A stretch of 64,000 nt of DNA from Ostrinia nubilalis (Eukaryota > Arthropoda > Insecta > Lepidoptera > Crambidae): assembly GCF_963855985.1 (NCBI RefSeq), contig NC_087093.1, forward strand, positions 16,011,001 to 16,075,000, read 5' to 3'. The notes beneath the pieces are model-generated. The model did no database searches. It was not told the origin of the DNA and worked only from the letters and a program-made list of their open reading frames with translations. A program made the translations under genes and the position numbers. How positions within the stretch are numbered: position 1 is the first letter of the stretch; each line of letters opens with the position of its first letter. This document shows, in pieces, positions 1-10,057 of this stretch.

Positions 1-544
1 ATACAATGGCTGGATAGATGGCTAGGCTCATTATTTATCTTAGTGATAATGTATTTATCTTATCCGTCGAAGTTATCGGACTATCATAAAATACTAGTGG
101 TGCCCGTGACCTTGTCCACAAAAAATATAGATGTTTTTTTGGGCTATAATAGTTTTGGAATATTTTTAAGTATAAGGAAAAAATAATATTTTTAAAGAAA
201 TAAGCTGTGTTTTTCGTCTGTCTTGTAAAAATACAAATAAAAAATATTTAATACTCTGTTTTGCTATTTTTCATACTGAAGGTAGGTAGTCGGTACGTTT
301 TTCGAATTCGTTCAATACATTATTTTAATTTAATACAGACTTTTTGCCGCTAGTTTTTTATAATTTGGAAACAAAATATGTACTTATGTAGCACGTACAG
401 ACACAATTTAATTATTCTAAGATACTATGAAAATATTTTATTTATGGCCAAAAAATGTAATTTCAATACATTATTTATCACATACGTGTATTGACAACAA
501 TAAAGATTAATCAATCATGCAAATTATACAATTGTTATCAGTAT
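1..544. repeat. Segmental duplication copy A, block 1
   Basis: This block matches 31399-31990 over almost its whole length in the same orientation, with small indels. Shared landmarks include ATACAATGGCTGGAT at the left end and GTGCCCGTGACCTTGTCCAC. No coding frame is visible. The match begins exactly at base 1, so the duplication very likely continues left of the window. In copy B this block lies directly upstream of the minus-strand arrestin-domain gene. Confidence 0.85.
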
Positions 545-546
545 TA

Positions 547-1928
547 GTCCAGTCAATAAAGCATTATAGATGGAAATCCGTGGAACACAATTTCTGACTT
601 CGGGACTTTATTTAGACTAGTTAGGAGGTGAACATAGCAAAAGTCCCCGCCCTTAGCCCTTGAGTCGGCGGGGAGAGGGGGGTTTAAAGGTACCACTTTT
701 CGGTTTTTCGCTTAATCCTCGGAAACTATGCGTCCTAGTGACATGACTACTATGAACCAAAAAAAGCTTATTCAATTTGCTACAGGTGAGATAGTCAAGT
801 TTTTCTATATCTTGTATAGTTTTTGCGGAATCTGCTCTAGAAGGTCTGTAATATTGGAAATTTTATTTTTGTCTTACATGTTCCCATCAGGAGAAAATCG
901 ACTAAAACAACATTGAGCAAATATTTTAGACATGCGGAAGCATGTTAAGCCAAGTTCCATGGAGGGGACTGCACTGTGCGTATATTTAGACGAATCAATT
1001 GGAGCCACTTTTGACTCCTCATCACTCAAAACCTACTGTGCATTAACACTTCAAATTTTGCTCATGTGTTGAGATTTGCAAGATAAACATAAACTTCAAA
1101 TTTCATAAATATACCTCAAACGGATCTTTAGGTATTGACGTCCAAAAATCTACATATCTGACCTATAGACCAAATTCTAACAACTTCCAGATGACCTTGA
1201 AGATTCAAATTTGGCATCCAGATAGGTAGATGTGTAAATACAAAGGAACAAATAAAAAACCAGTAAATTTTAACATTTCACAGGTGATAGATAGATTTTA
1301 GTGTTCTAAATATCGATTTTTGAACGTCAATACCTAAATAACCGTTTGAGGTATATTTATGAAATTTGAAGCTGATGTTTATCTTGCAAGTCTCAACACA
1401 TGAGCCAAATTTGAAGTGTTAATGCACAGTAGTTTTTGAGTGATGAGGAGTCAACAGTGGCTCCAATTGGGTCGTCTAAATATACGCACGGTGCATTCCC
1501 CTCCCTGGAACTAGGCTTAACATGCTCCCGCATGTCTAAAATGTTTGCTTAATGTTGATTTAGTCGATTTTCTCCTAATGGGAACATGTAAGACAGAAAT
1601 AAAATTTCCAATATTACAGACCTTCTAGTGCCTATGCCGTGACAACTATAAAAGATATAGAAAAACTTGACTGTCTCACCTGTAGCAAATTGAATAAGCT
1701 TTTTTTGGTTCATAGTGGTCATGTCACTAGGACGCATAGTTTCCGAGGATTAAGCAAAAAACAGAAAAATAGTACCTTTAAACCCCTCTCTCCCCGCCGG
1801 CTCAAGGGCTAAGGGCGGGGACTTTTGCTATGTTCACCTCCTAACTAGTCTTAATAAAGTCCCGAGGTCAGAAATTGTGTTCCACGGATTTCTCTCTACA
1901 CCGTCGTTAAAGCATTCATTGACTGGAC
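547..1928. mobile_element. Foldback element FB1 (1.4-kb palindrome)
   Basis: The two halves are inverted copies: roughly 547-1180 pairs with 1295-1928. Mirrored 62-codon frames at 728-916 (+) and 1549-1737 (-) are near-identical, which is a consequence of the palindrome and not evidence of genes. The ends read GTCCAGTCA...TGACTGGAC and are flanked by TA on both sides, fitting a TA target duplication. Copy B of the host segment lacks this element, so it inserted after the duplication. The same ends occur on the element at 50447-51515. Confidence 0.85.
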
Positions 1929-1930
1929 TA

Positions 1931-2067
1931 ATAATTTACTTGATTATTAAGTACACTACCATAATATAAACATTGCTTTTGGTAAGTATGAATCATTCAT
2001 GATTCATCGTTGCAGCTAGAAACAAGGTAAAACTTTTCACCAAAAACGTAGCTTCCCTTTCAATTCA
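1931..2067. repeat. Segmental duplication copy A, block 2
   Basis: This continues the duplicated segment after FB1. GTAAGTATGAATCATTCATG and the following bases to about 2017 match 34112-34148. The stretch starting at TAGAAACAAGG matches 37981 onward. Copy A is therefore continuous where copy B is split by 3.8 kb. ACTTG at about 1940 is the unfilled counterpart of the BEL/Pao target site in copy B. Confidence 0.75.
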
Positions 2068-2335
2068 GTCGGCCGTTTGGTGTAGTGGTTCGAAACGGAC
2101 TACTATTCCGGAGGTTGCGGGTTCGATTCCCGCACAGTACAAACAATTGTGTGCATGAACATATTCGTTTGTATTGGACTGGGTGTTTTCTATGTATATT
2201 AAGTATGTATTTACAAAAAAAAAATTAAGTATGTTTATATCCGTTGTCTAGTACCCATAGTACAAACTTTGCTTAGTTGGGGACTAGAAGCGCAGTGTAA
2301 AATGTCCAAGGATATTTATTTATTAATTTGATTCA
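2068..2335 (+). mobile_element. tRNA-derived SINE
   Basis: The head is tRNA-like with a pol III A box (TGGTGTAGTGG, 2078-2088) and B box (GGTTCGATTCC, 2120-2130). The body includes TTGGACTGGGTGTTTTC, and the tail is rich in ATT. Short flanking matches (TTCAATT) on both sides suggest a target duplication. Copy B of the duplicated segment (around 38010) has no SINE here, so this is a filled site against an empty one. A second full copy lies on the minus strand at 20783-21080. Confidence 0.85.
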
Positions 2336-2663
2336 ATTTCCTCAGTAATTAATTCTTATTTCCTCCAATTATTTGATTTTAATAAATTACTAATTTAATT
2401 ATTAATATTAATTGTGAACAATGTATTATTATCACAATTACTCAGTAAATAAGGAAAATAAACTGACTTTTCCATCACGGTAATTCCCAATTAAAATAAA
2501 TCGAATCCCCACCAGTTTTGAAACAAAAATCCATGATCAATATTTTTTTGTATCTCATCATCATCATCATCTCAGTCACAGGACGTCCATTACTAAACAT
2601 AGGCCTTCCCCAATGCTTTCCACGTTGCCCGGTTGGTAGCGGCCTGCGTCCAGCACTTTCCTC
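2336..2663. repeat. Segmental duplication copy A, block 3
   Basis: This block closely matches 38020-38345, including the long AT-rich run around TTTAATTATTAATATTAATT and GACTTTTCCATCACGG. Its last 110 bases are the end of an RTE-like LINE shared by both copies. Similarity stops abruptly at 2663, where the next segment is inverted relative to copy B. Confidence 0.85.
2553..2663 (-). pseudogene. 3' end of an RTE-like LINE
   Basis: Read on the minus strand, this encodes the tail of an endonuclease/reverse-transcriptase polyprotein of the type ending WKALGEAYVQQW, followed by a GATGATGATGATG tail (plus-strand ATCATCATCATC). Only about 30 codons remain. The fragment is shared with 38246-38372 and is related to the longer plus-strand fragment at 55838-56162. 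It is cut at 2663 by a rearrangement breakpoint. Confidence 0.7.
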
Positions 2664-2862
2664 TTTCAGCACACATATTTGGCCATTTATTTTGTCGCCT
2701 TTCACGACTTCCAAGGAAAGAGTATGAGTGGTTCTTCGCTTTTCTACTTCTATAACACTTCGTAAGTTAGTAAAAAAGTCAGAAAGAAATAAAATATTTT
2801 ATTGCTCACTGTACTTTCACCCAAGCGAGTACAAAAGTGAAACAATTACAGTTCTAAACAAA
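2664..2862. repeat. Inverted block of the segmental duplication
   Basis: This stretch is the reverse complement of about 38478-38680 (landmarks: GGAAAGAGTATGAGTGG here, CCACTCATACTCTTTCC there). Flanking blocks are in direct orientation, so one copy suffered a local inversion of about 200 bp. No gene is seen, and nothing recognisable follows to 3136 apart from simple AAT/AAC-rich sequence. Confidence 0.8.
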
Positions 2863-3672
2863 ATTCAAAAGGCGGTGATCCTCAGCACGGCACGCATTGT
2901 CCGGAGGTTCCTCAGCCTGTGACCCTGACCACCGGTAGCTTGGGCCCTGCTCCGCTACCAGCGGATTAACTATTTTTAAGTTTATTTTTTATAATGTATT
3001 TTTAGTTTTTTTTATAATTTACATTGTAAAAAATAAATAAAAATAAGAAGGAAAATGAATAAAGAGATAATAATAATAACAACAACAACAATAATGACAA
3101 AAAAAAACGTACCTTTTGTCAGACATTTTATTTATACAGGGTGGAATTTTGTAATGCCACCTAGAGGGAAAGTACTCTTAATACCGTAGATAGAAAATTT
3201 TACTCAAAGGAAACATTCCTTTATTTTTTAAAAGAAATAGAACTGCATTAAAAGATTTTCAAAAATTTGCTTGCCATACTCAGGAATCGAACCAACTAAA
3301 ATCTGTAAAAAATTATACCCTGTATTTTTATTGCATCGATCGTTAGGGTGAGGTATAAGGATGAAATCTCTCTAACAAACTTGATTAATCAAGTGAAAGG
3401 AAAACCATGAAATCCCACATTATTTTAACTATTTACAGAATTTTTTTTTTTTAAATAAATAAATAAATCACATCAGGCTACACACTCCGATTGCAAAACA
3501 GCTCCCATCACAAGAAAGTAATTATGATGTCAAAGCGTTTAACACGATGCACCTTCGTCCGCACACCAAGCGAAGAAATAATCAAAATATTCATGCGTAA
3601 GAATAATAATAATAAATGGTAGGTCCCAGAAAAAATAATAATGGTGATAATATGATATACTGAACTAAATAC

Positions 3673-4483
3673 CTTTTTTCTTTTTTTTTTAATAATTTAA
3701 GATTCCTTTTGTAAATTTAGCAAGTAACCCTTAAATCTAACACGAAAAGATCCGATACTAGGACAACACCTAATAGGTAGTGGTATATTGTTCCAGCACT
3801 TCGTGGCAGAATAACGAAAACTGCCACGAAATGCCGCACTGCTGTGACTGGGACAAACCATCCGAGAAGCAAGTCTGATTCTACGTTGAGAAAATGAAAG
3901 CTTTTCATACAAGTAGGGCGGCGATTTCCTTTGTACAATACCAAATAACATACATGCAAAGTGAAGTGAGCGCCTAGACGTCATGTTCAATAGGTTTCCT
4001 TGGTTAAGAAATGGGGTGATGTGAGCCCTTGGCGGAACGTGAAAACAGAATCTAGCACATGAGTTCTGGACGCGCTGAATAAGTTTCCTCGTATATCCGA
4101 AAATACACTCGCCCTTGACCGTATCCGCGTAATTTAATTTGGAAAGTATTAATGCTTCACAAAGTCTAACTCTTATGTCGATATCTAAATAATTACGAAT
4201 CCTATACAGAACTTTAAGTCTATAAAAACAGTTTTTGACTGTCACCAAAACGTGATTGTGAAATTTTAGACGACTGTCCATAAGAACTCCAAGATTTCGG
4301 GCCTCTGTCACTTGTTTGATAACAGTTTCTCCAATCCTGACCTCAAGAGGAAACGTGTTAATTTTATTTATTTGGTTCTTAGAGCCCAGCACCAGAAACT
4401 GAGACTTACAAGGGTTTAGAAGCAAAGAATTATTGTTTGCCCAGTTGCTGATTCTTGTCAAGTCCTCATTAATAATGCTTAGT
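3673..4483 (-). pseudogene. Jockey-like LINE, 3' half of reverse transcriptase ORF
   Basis: The frame 3697-4483 encodes the region downstream of the catalytic YADD box of a jockey/CR1-type reverse transcriptase (INEDLTRISNWANNNSLLL near its start; a C-terminal domain with FRGSFRYSATKCWNNIPLP). A T-rich stretch at 3673-3693 is the poly(A) tail read from the other strand. Its N-terminal partner is 4.4 kb away at 8857-9978, because another LINE inserted in the middle. The track of residues beyond 4483 comes from the tail of that inserted LINE and is not part of this protein. Confidence 0.85.
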
Positions 4484-4652
4484 GCATTAAATAAAATAAA
4501 TAAAATAAAAATAAAAATCATTTATTATCAGACAAAAGCAGTCCATAGTTTGGTTAGTAACAATTTGAACTTAGAGACTATATTAGTAGAGTTAGTAACA
4601 ATGTTCTTAGAAATATGTTAGTCGTACATCATGGGTTCTGTATATTGACTCT

Positions 4653-5711
4653 TTATCTATGGACGCTGTATAGCTTCACATGCCTAATGTGTAAGTCAAC
4701 AAAGCGACCATAGACGGCTGAGTCCAGCCTCTCAGCAATCATTTTCAGGATTCCATTCCCACTTGTCCTCAGTCTTTGTAACACAGACGCAGTTGTTTTG
4801 CGCATAATTGAGTGAAAATCGTCAATGTGAGCATCCGCGAACATGCCCGAGGCACTACAGTACCGAGGTAGTCGAAATAGAGCCCTGAAAATGTTATTAT
4901 ATTGGACTCGTAGGGCACCAAGGGACCGCTGCGTAAAACTGGTCCACAGACCACTCGTGTAGAAACTTTGGCAGTAGGCTTTAAATAGGGTTAGTTTTAC
5001 CTGCGCAGTACAACGAGCGAATCTGTGGGTCAGCACCCCGCCACGAATCGCCAATGCCCTACGCTCTCTCTCTATGTCTTTGTCATCCTTTAAATCCTCT
5101 GTGACTATGTGCCCAAGGTACTTGAACTGAGATACACGTTTCAAAATTGCCCCATTCAATGTAAGAGGAGGAATAGAATTTGGTAATTTGTTCTTTCCTC
5201 GAAACACCATGAATTCACTCTTTTTCACATTATATTTTAGACCGTGCTTAGCAGCGTAAGTCTCACATATCTTTAATAACTGGCGCAAGCCACCAACCGA
5301 AGGGCTCAGCAGCACCATGTCGTCCGCGTTGCTCAAGTTATTTACGCTCACGTTATCAATGCGGCACCCAACATGCGTACTGCTCAGCTCCCCGATCAGC
5401 TGATTTACATATAAATTGAAAAATCTTGGCGAGGTTAAGCCGCCTTGTCTTACCCCACACATTAGTGTGTATTCATCAGAGAAAGCATTTGACCATTTTA
5501 CAACATTCTTTTGATTGTTATACCAATAGGAAAAAATCTCTATGACTTCCGGCGATATACCTACCTCCTTCAGTTTCTCCCAAAGAATGTTATATGACAC
5601 TAAATCAAAAGCCTTTGATAGATCTAAAAAGCAGGCAAAAACCGGTGTCTTTCTTTTTGTGTAATAACCCACAGTATGCTTTAGAGCCAATATTGCACTC
5701 TCGGTCGACAA
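4653..5711 (-). pseudogene. LINE ORF2, RT catalytic part after a frameshift
   Basis: This encodes the palm and thumb of the reverse transcriptase: DLSKAFDLV (first catalytic aspartate), CGVRQGGLTSP, and NADDMVLL, where the usual YADD tyrosine codon reads asparagine. The region after it (GLKYNVKKSE, FKYLGHIVTEDL) is typical of LINE RT. The asparagine and the frameshift at about 5745 both suggest decay. It belongs with 5746-7498 as one broken ORF2. Confidence 0.85.
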
Positions 5712-7498
5712 ACCCTGCCTAAAACCAAATTGAGCATCCTCAAGCGATCCTCAATGTGTTTGCTTAGGTGCTCATCCATTACCCTATCCAGCACTTTTGC
5801 CATAACAGTGGCTAGTGAAATAGGTCTGTAGTTAGATTTATCTGATATGTCACCAGTAGGGTTCTTAATTAGTGGTACCACTATGGTCTTCATTAGTTTC
5901 GACGGCAAGTAAGAATGTCTCAAACAAAAAGTGTACAATAGGGATAGAAGCCTACTTATGTGTGGGCCTGCATGCTTTAAATGTTCTACACTAAGCCAGT
6001 CATGCCCGGGGGATTTTCCTCTTTTCATGTTTCTAATAGCTCTACCTACTTCCTTACTAGTAATTCTAATTGGATTTCTTACATGATTGTTACATATATT
6101 ATGAGATATAGTAGGTGATTGCAAGTGGGACTGGACTCCAAAATGCAATTTAAAAATATTAGCAATATCTACAGGGTCACTAGTACCCTCTACACTCACA
6201 GGCAAACTTGCTTTGCTATTAAGTTTTTTAGTACTTCTCCAAAATTTACCAAATTGTTTTGTAGAATGTTGTGTTGCAAGCACATCCATTCTAATTTGCT
6301 CTTGATGGGATTGACAATATTTAAGTCTTGATTTAAACTTAAATATTTTCCTACTAATGTACATGCGATCATAAACCGGACCACTTTGTGGTTTACCATA
6401 CAAAACATACATTTGAAAATCCAACCTAGCTTGCTTATGCGCTTGAGATACATGTTTGTTCCACCCTAGAACACATTTATTCCTTATATTGATTTTTAAG
6501 TTCCTAGTGTGCGCTTCCATTGACGCCTGACAAAGCACCTCAACAATATTATTATAAAATCTGTCTATAATACACCTATGAGTAATATCATCACACATCT
6601 TATCAGCACAATATTGAAATTCCTCAGGGAAATCCATCAATTTTAATCTCTTATTACAATATTCTGTATATTTATTAATTTCCTCGTCTGTTCGTAAACC
6701 CCAAATAATTTTGTTTTTACATTCATTGATATTGTTTATACATTTATTTCTAATTAGTGTTAAGTTACAGTCGATTAGCAACGGAGTATGATCAGACCAG
6801 TATGTATCATAAAGCACCCGGATATCAGATATAGTAGACCAAGCACACTTACTCACCAAACAGTGGTCCAGCCATCGCTTGCAGCCGTGTACGTCACTAA
6901 TAAATGTATACGTATCGGAATTAATGCCCAATTTATCTATGTCTGCGCACCTCCATTGCCTTTCGTTACAAAAATTAAGCAACTCATTACCAAAAGAAGC
7001 CGACGGATGGGCATTGAAATCACCTAACATATACACTGTTTCAATGTTATTGTCCTCAATTATAGCAGTAATTTCCCCCATACACTGTAAGAAATTAGGC
7101 AAGTTTTCCGATTGGTCAGTTGGCATATAAACAGTGATAACCACTATTTCACGTAGATCACTGGTAACCGCCCGTATTGCTACAATACGGTTATTATCGC
7201 ACTTTATCACTGATATACTACGAAACGCACTGCTTCGCCACAATATCGCGACTCCGCCATGGGGACGCCCCCTCAGCACACCCGCCACAGGATCCATAGA
7301 TGATTTTCCCGTGTAGTTGAACTCTGGATCGATGTCCCCCAGGAACGTGAGGTCATGGGGCATAAGCCACGTCTCCTGCAGTGCCACGACATCCGCTTTT
7401 TTACATAGTGACCTTACGCAGTTTACACTCCTTTTCACATTTTTACAATTAAAGATTATTAGCGTACTATTATTACGTTTGGTGTGTGTGTGAGTCAT
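5681..7498 (-). pseudogene. LINE ORF2, endonuclease and start of RT
   Basis: This frame holds an apurinic-type endonuclease (LQETW near residue 40, GDFNAHP near 160, SDHTPL near 235) that would nick target DNA, followed by a linker and the N-terminal RT motifs (GKSPGHDWL and NYRPISL near residues 500-560). It starts at the ATG that overlaps the ORF1 stop. The protein is in frame to about position 5745, where the reading shifts; its last ~25 residues are out-of-frame. The remainder continues in the frame 5711-4653. Together the two parts would be of normal length for a LINE ORF2. Confidence 0.85.
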
Positions 7499-8820
7499 CA
7501 GATAGGCATCTTATTCAAACTCCTTTTTTCTACAGGTAGTCTCTTCTTGAAATGTATAAATCGCCTAAACTTTATTCCATCTGGCCACAGCTGATCATTT
7601 AGGTAAAGATCCAGTTTATTAAGTGCTACGAATATTTTAAACGCATTGTATGGCTTTTCTGACTTCATGTCAATTTTTTCCAACGAGACAATCTCATTTG
7701 TCTTCGATTGAATGTAGGTGCAAATATCAGTCTCAGATGTCTCTTTGTCCACATTTGAAATAAACAATGGAGTTTTAATATCCGCTGCTCTAAATTTCAT
7801 TTCTGGGTCAGTTACTGCTTTTCCCGTCTCCCCAATGAAACGATTACGCAACCTCTTCCGTTGAACCATTTTCCACTCCTCACTTGGTTTATTTTGTGTC
7901 CATGTGCCTTCTTTTCTAACTATTTCCGCCATACTTGGCCGCCGAATATTCTCAGTGCTCAATGTCGCCGCCATATTTTCGCCCATTTCGTCTGTTGTTC
8001 TTTCGTTTGACATCGTGTGAGATGACAACTTGTCGTGCGTTTCCGCTTGTGAACGAGATTGCCCGACGGGCTCCGATGCACGAGATCGTGTTGGATCGAG
8101 CGCCTTCGTCGTTGCTTGCGCGCACTTCGTGCCCGGTCGGGTCCGAGGCGTAAGAAGGACAGGATGTTTTTCACTGTCCGCCACTTCATATAGGTACGAG
8201 CGGGACAACCTATCCGATTCATCGGTACCGTTACAGACTTGAACAGCTGATATACCTTCAAATTCAACGTTTAGCGATGGTGATAAGCCAATCGGCCCAC
8301 TTTCAAGCAGATAAGCTCCTCTTTTTCTTGTATTTATATTATGATGCTGGTTGACCATGGATGCCGATTTTAAATTTTCCAGATCCATCTGTAGCTCTTG
8401 CAATTGTCTGTTTGTTGCAAAGGTGTCCTTGATGCAGCTTATTTCATTTCGCAGTGCTGTGATGTCCTTTAGCATTGTGATAACATCAACATGGTCTACG
8501 TCGATCGGCGGCAGTTTCTGTAGGTTCCGAGCCACAAAAACAGGAATGCTGTCTGGATCAATCTCCTTGAAAAAACATATGATGTCCTCTATGTTCCTTT
8601 TCTTTTTTCCGTCCTTCCGTCTTGTCACTTTCTTTTGTGTCGATTTCACCGATTCAAACAGAAGTGCCTTTGCTTCAACAACTTCAGCTTCCGTAAACGC
8701 AGAATCACATATTTTCATTAGGCTCTCGTTGTCCATTACGTCGTGCTTATACTGGATATAAGACAACAACTCACATATCACTACATTGCAGCTGTTACAT
8801 TTTAACGTGTTTAATGACAT
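7498..8820 (-). CDS. LINE ORF1 protein (Gag-like)
   Basis: A 440-residue open frame starting at the ATG at 8820-8818, which would bind LINE RNA and form the ribonucleoprotein. It has an N-terminal cysteine pair (CNSC near residue 9), a lysine/arginine-rich patch near residue 65 (RRKDGKKKR), a likely coiled coil near residues 115-150, a low-complexity middle, and a C-terminal RRM-like region (PLFISNV at about residue 350). No CCHC knuckles are present, unlike jockey or R1 ORF1. The stop TGA at 7500-7498 overlaps the ORF2 ATG at 7498-7496 by one base. The frame is intact. Confidence 0.85.
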   Translation of the reverse strand: MSLNTLKCNSCNVVICELLSYIQYKHDVMDNESLMKICDSAFTEAEVVEAKALLFESVKSTQKKVTRRKDGKKKRNIEDIICFFKEIDPDSIPVFVARNLQKLPPIDVDHVDVITMLKDITALRNEISCIKDTFATNRQLQELQMDLENLKSASMVNQHHNINTRKRGAYLLESGPIGLSPSLNVEFEGISAVQVCNGTDESDRLSRSYLYEVADSEKHPVLLTPRTRPGTKCAQATTKALDPTRSRASEPVGQSRSQAETHDKLSSHTMSNERTTDEMGENMAATLSTENIRRPSMAEIVRKEGTWTQNKPSEEWKMVQRKRLRNRFIGETGKAVTDPEMKFRAADIKTPLFISNVDKETSETDICTYIQSKTNEIVSLEKIDMKSEKPYNAFKIFVALNKLDLYLNDQLWPDGIKFRRFIHFKKRLPVEKRSLNKMPI

Positions 8821-8856
8821 CTTTGCACATACGATGCTGAGATTTCCTTAGTTAGC

Positions 8857-9978
8857 TCAGTTAGCTGAATTAAGAGTCCCATCTGGATGGAAAGAGTGGT
8901 AAATCTGTAAATCATCGGCATAAAGATGATAATTACAATGCCTTATACAGTTCACCAAATCCGCACTGTACAATATAAAAAGAATTGGCCCCAAAATAGA
9001 TCCCTGAGGAACGCCGCGGGTGAGTAGGGCAGCCTCGGACCGCGATCTGATACCGGTTTCGCTGCAGATCTCAACCCGTTGCGAACGATTAGTGAGGTAG
9101 CTGGAGAACCATTCAATAGTGTTTCGGTGGAACCCATAATATGCCATTTTAGAAACAAGGAGTTTATGGTCTATTGAGTCGAATGCGCGAGAAAAATCTA
9201 AAAGGGCAAGTATAGACCCATTACCTCTATCCTCCGCAGCCAGGACATCGTCGACAACATCCAACAGAGCAGTGGCTGTGCTACGGCCGCTTCTAAACCC
9301 AGACTGCTTTTGAGGCAAAATGTTGCTGCTGTCAAGATACTCCGTTAGCTGCTGGCACACAATTTTTTCTATAATCTTTGACATGAAAGGAAGAATGCTA
9401 ATTGGTCTGAGGTCTTTTACCTCATTAGGGGTGTTGTTTTTAGGTATAGGTTTCACTATGGCCTCTTTCCATACATCAGGGAAAACACAAGATTGAATAG
9501 ATTTATTAACAAGTGCGGTAATAACTTTAAGTGTTTTTGGCAAAGTCAATAGTATCATATCGCGTGTAATACCATCTGCACCTTCCGCATTAGACGAGAT
9601 ACTCATAATTATTTTGGAGACGCAGGATTCGTCAACGGGAGAGAGTCTGAAGGACGCAGGTCCGAAACGATGGAACTCATAATAGGTAAGTTCAGAAAGA
9701 GGAACATTTTTGCTGCCAGGAATATTCAGAAAATGCTGATTAATTTCATCTGGACCACCGATACCAGAGGGCAAGGAAAACGATCTATTATTGAAATCAG
9801 CAATATGCGTTTTGATGTTCTTCCATAATTCCTTTGGATTGTTAGATTTTTGGCTAATTGCAAATTTGAAGAATGCGGACTTTTCAGAATGCAGAGCTTT
9901 GTTTACCACAGATTTCATTTCTTTATAATATTTAATGTCACTCTCGAGCCCAGTATTGCGACTGAAGAATTTCAAGCA
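8857..9978 (-). pseudogene. Jockey-like LINE, 5' half of reverse transcriptase ORF
   Basis: This frame encodes the N-terminal and catalytic RT motifs of a jockey/CR1-type element: LRPISILPF, DFSRAFDSIDHKLL, GVPQGSILGPILF and the intact YADD box near its end. The frame stops at about 8857 exactly where the second LINE is inserted; the downstream half is at 3673-4483. The upstream end is truncated near 9978 against a SINE fragment, so the endonuclease is missing; the first residues of the open frame come from the SINE. Confidence 0.85.
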
Positions 9979-10057
9979 AAGCCCCAAAGTAAGCAACTTA
10001 ATGCTTGTGTTATGGGTGCTAGCTTAACGGATATACTACTTATATACTTTTTTGTAT
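9979..10057 (-). mobile_element. SINE 3' fragment
   Basis: This stretch (GCCCCAAAGTAAGCAACTTA...) is near-identical to 20842-20905, the 3' body of the minus-strand SINE at 20783-21080, but lacks the tRNA-like head. It abuts the truncated 5' end of the jockey-like LINE. Confidence 0.75.

Larger units (their letters stand above)
4484..8850 (-). mobile_element. Two-ORF APE-type LINE inserted in the jockey-like LINE
   Basis: A near full-length non-LTR retrotransposon on the minus strand. It has a 5' leader from about 8850, ORF1 at 8820-7498, ORF2 starting at 7498 and running to about 4653, and a tail of short TAAAA-like units at 4484-4518. It sits inside the RT frame of the jockey-like LINE, whose two halves resume on either side. 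ORF2 carries one clear frameshift, so this copy is probably inactive. The clade is uncertain; an apurinic-type endonuclease and the YADD-type RT place it in the broad jockey/CR1/Rex group. Confidence 0.85.

Noticed and set aside
728..1737. Two near-identical 62-residue frames on opposite strands
   Set aside because: They are mirror images produced by the palindrome FB1; no start context, domain or wider conservation supports a gene.
2068..2145. Possible true tRNA gene
   Set aside because: A and B boxes are present, but the sequence continues into a SINE body with a tail and has a second copy with a target duplication.
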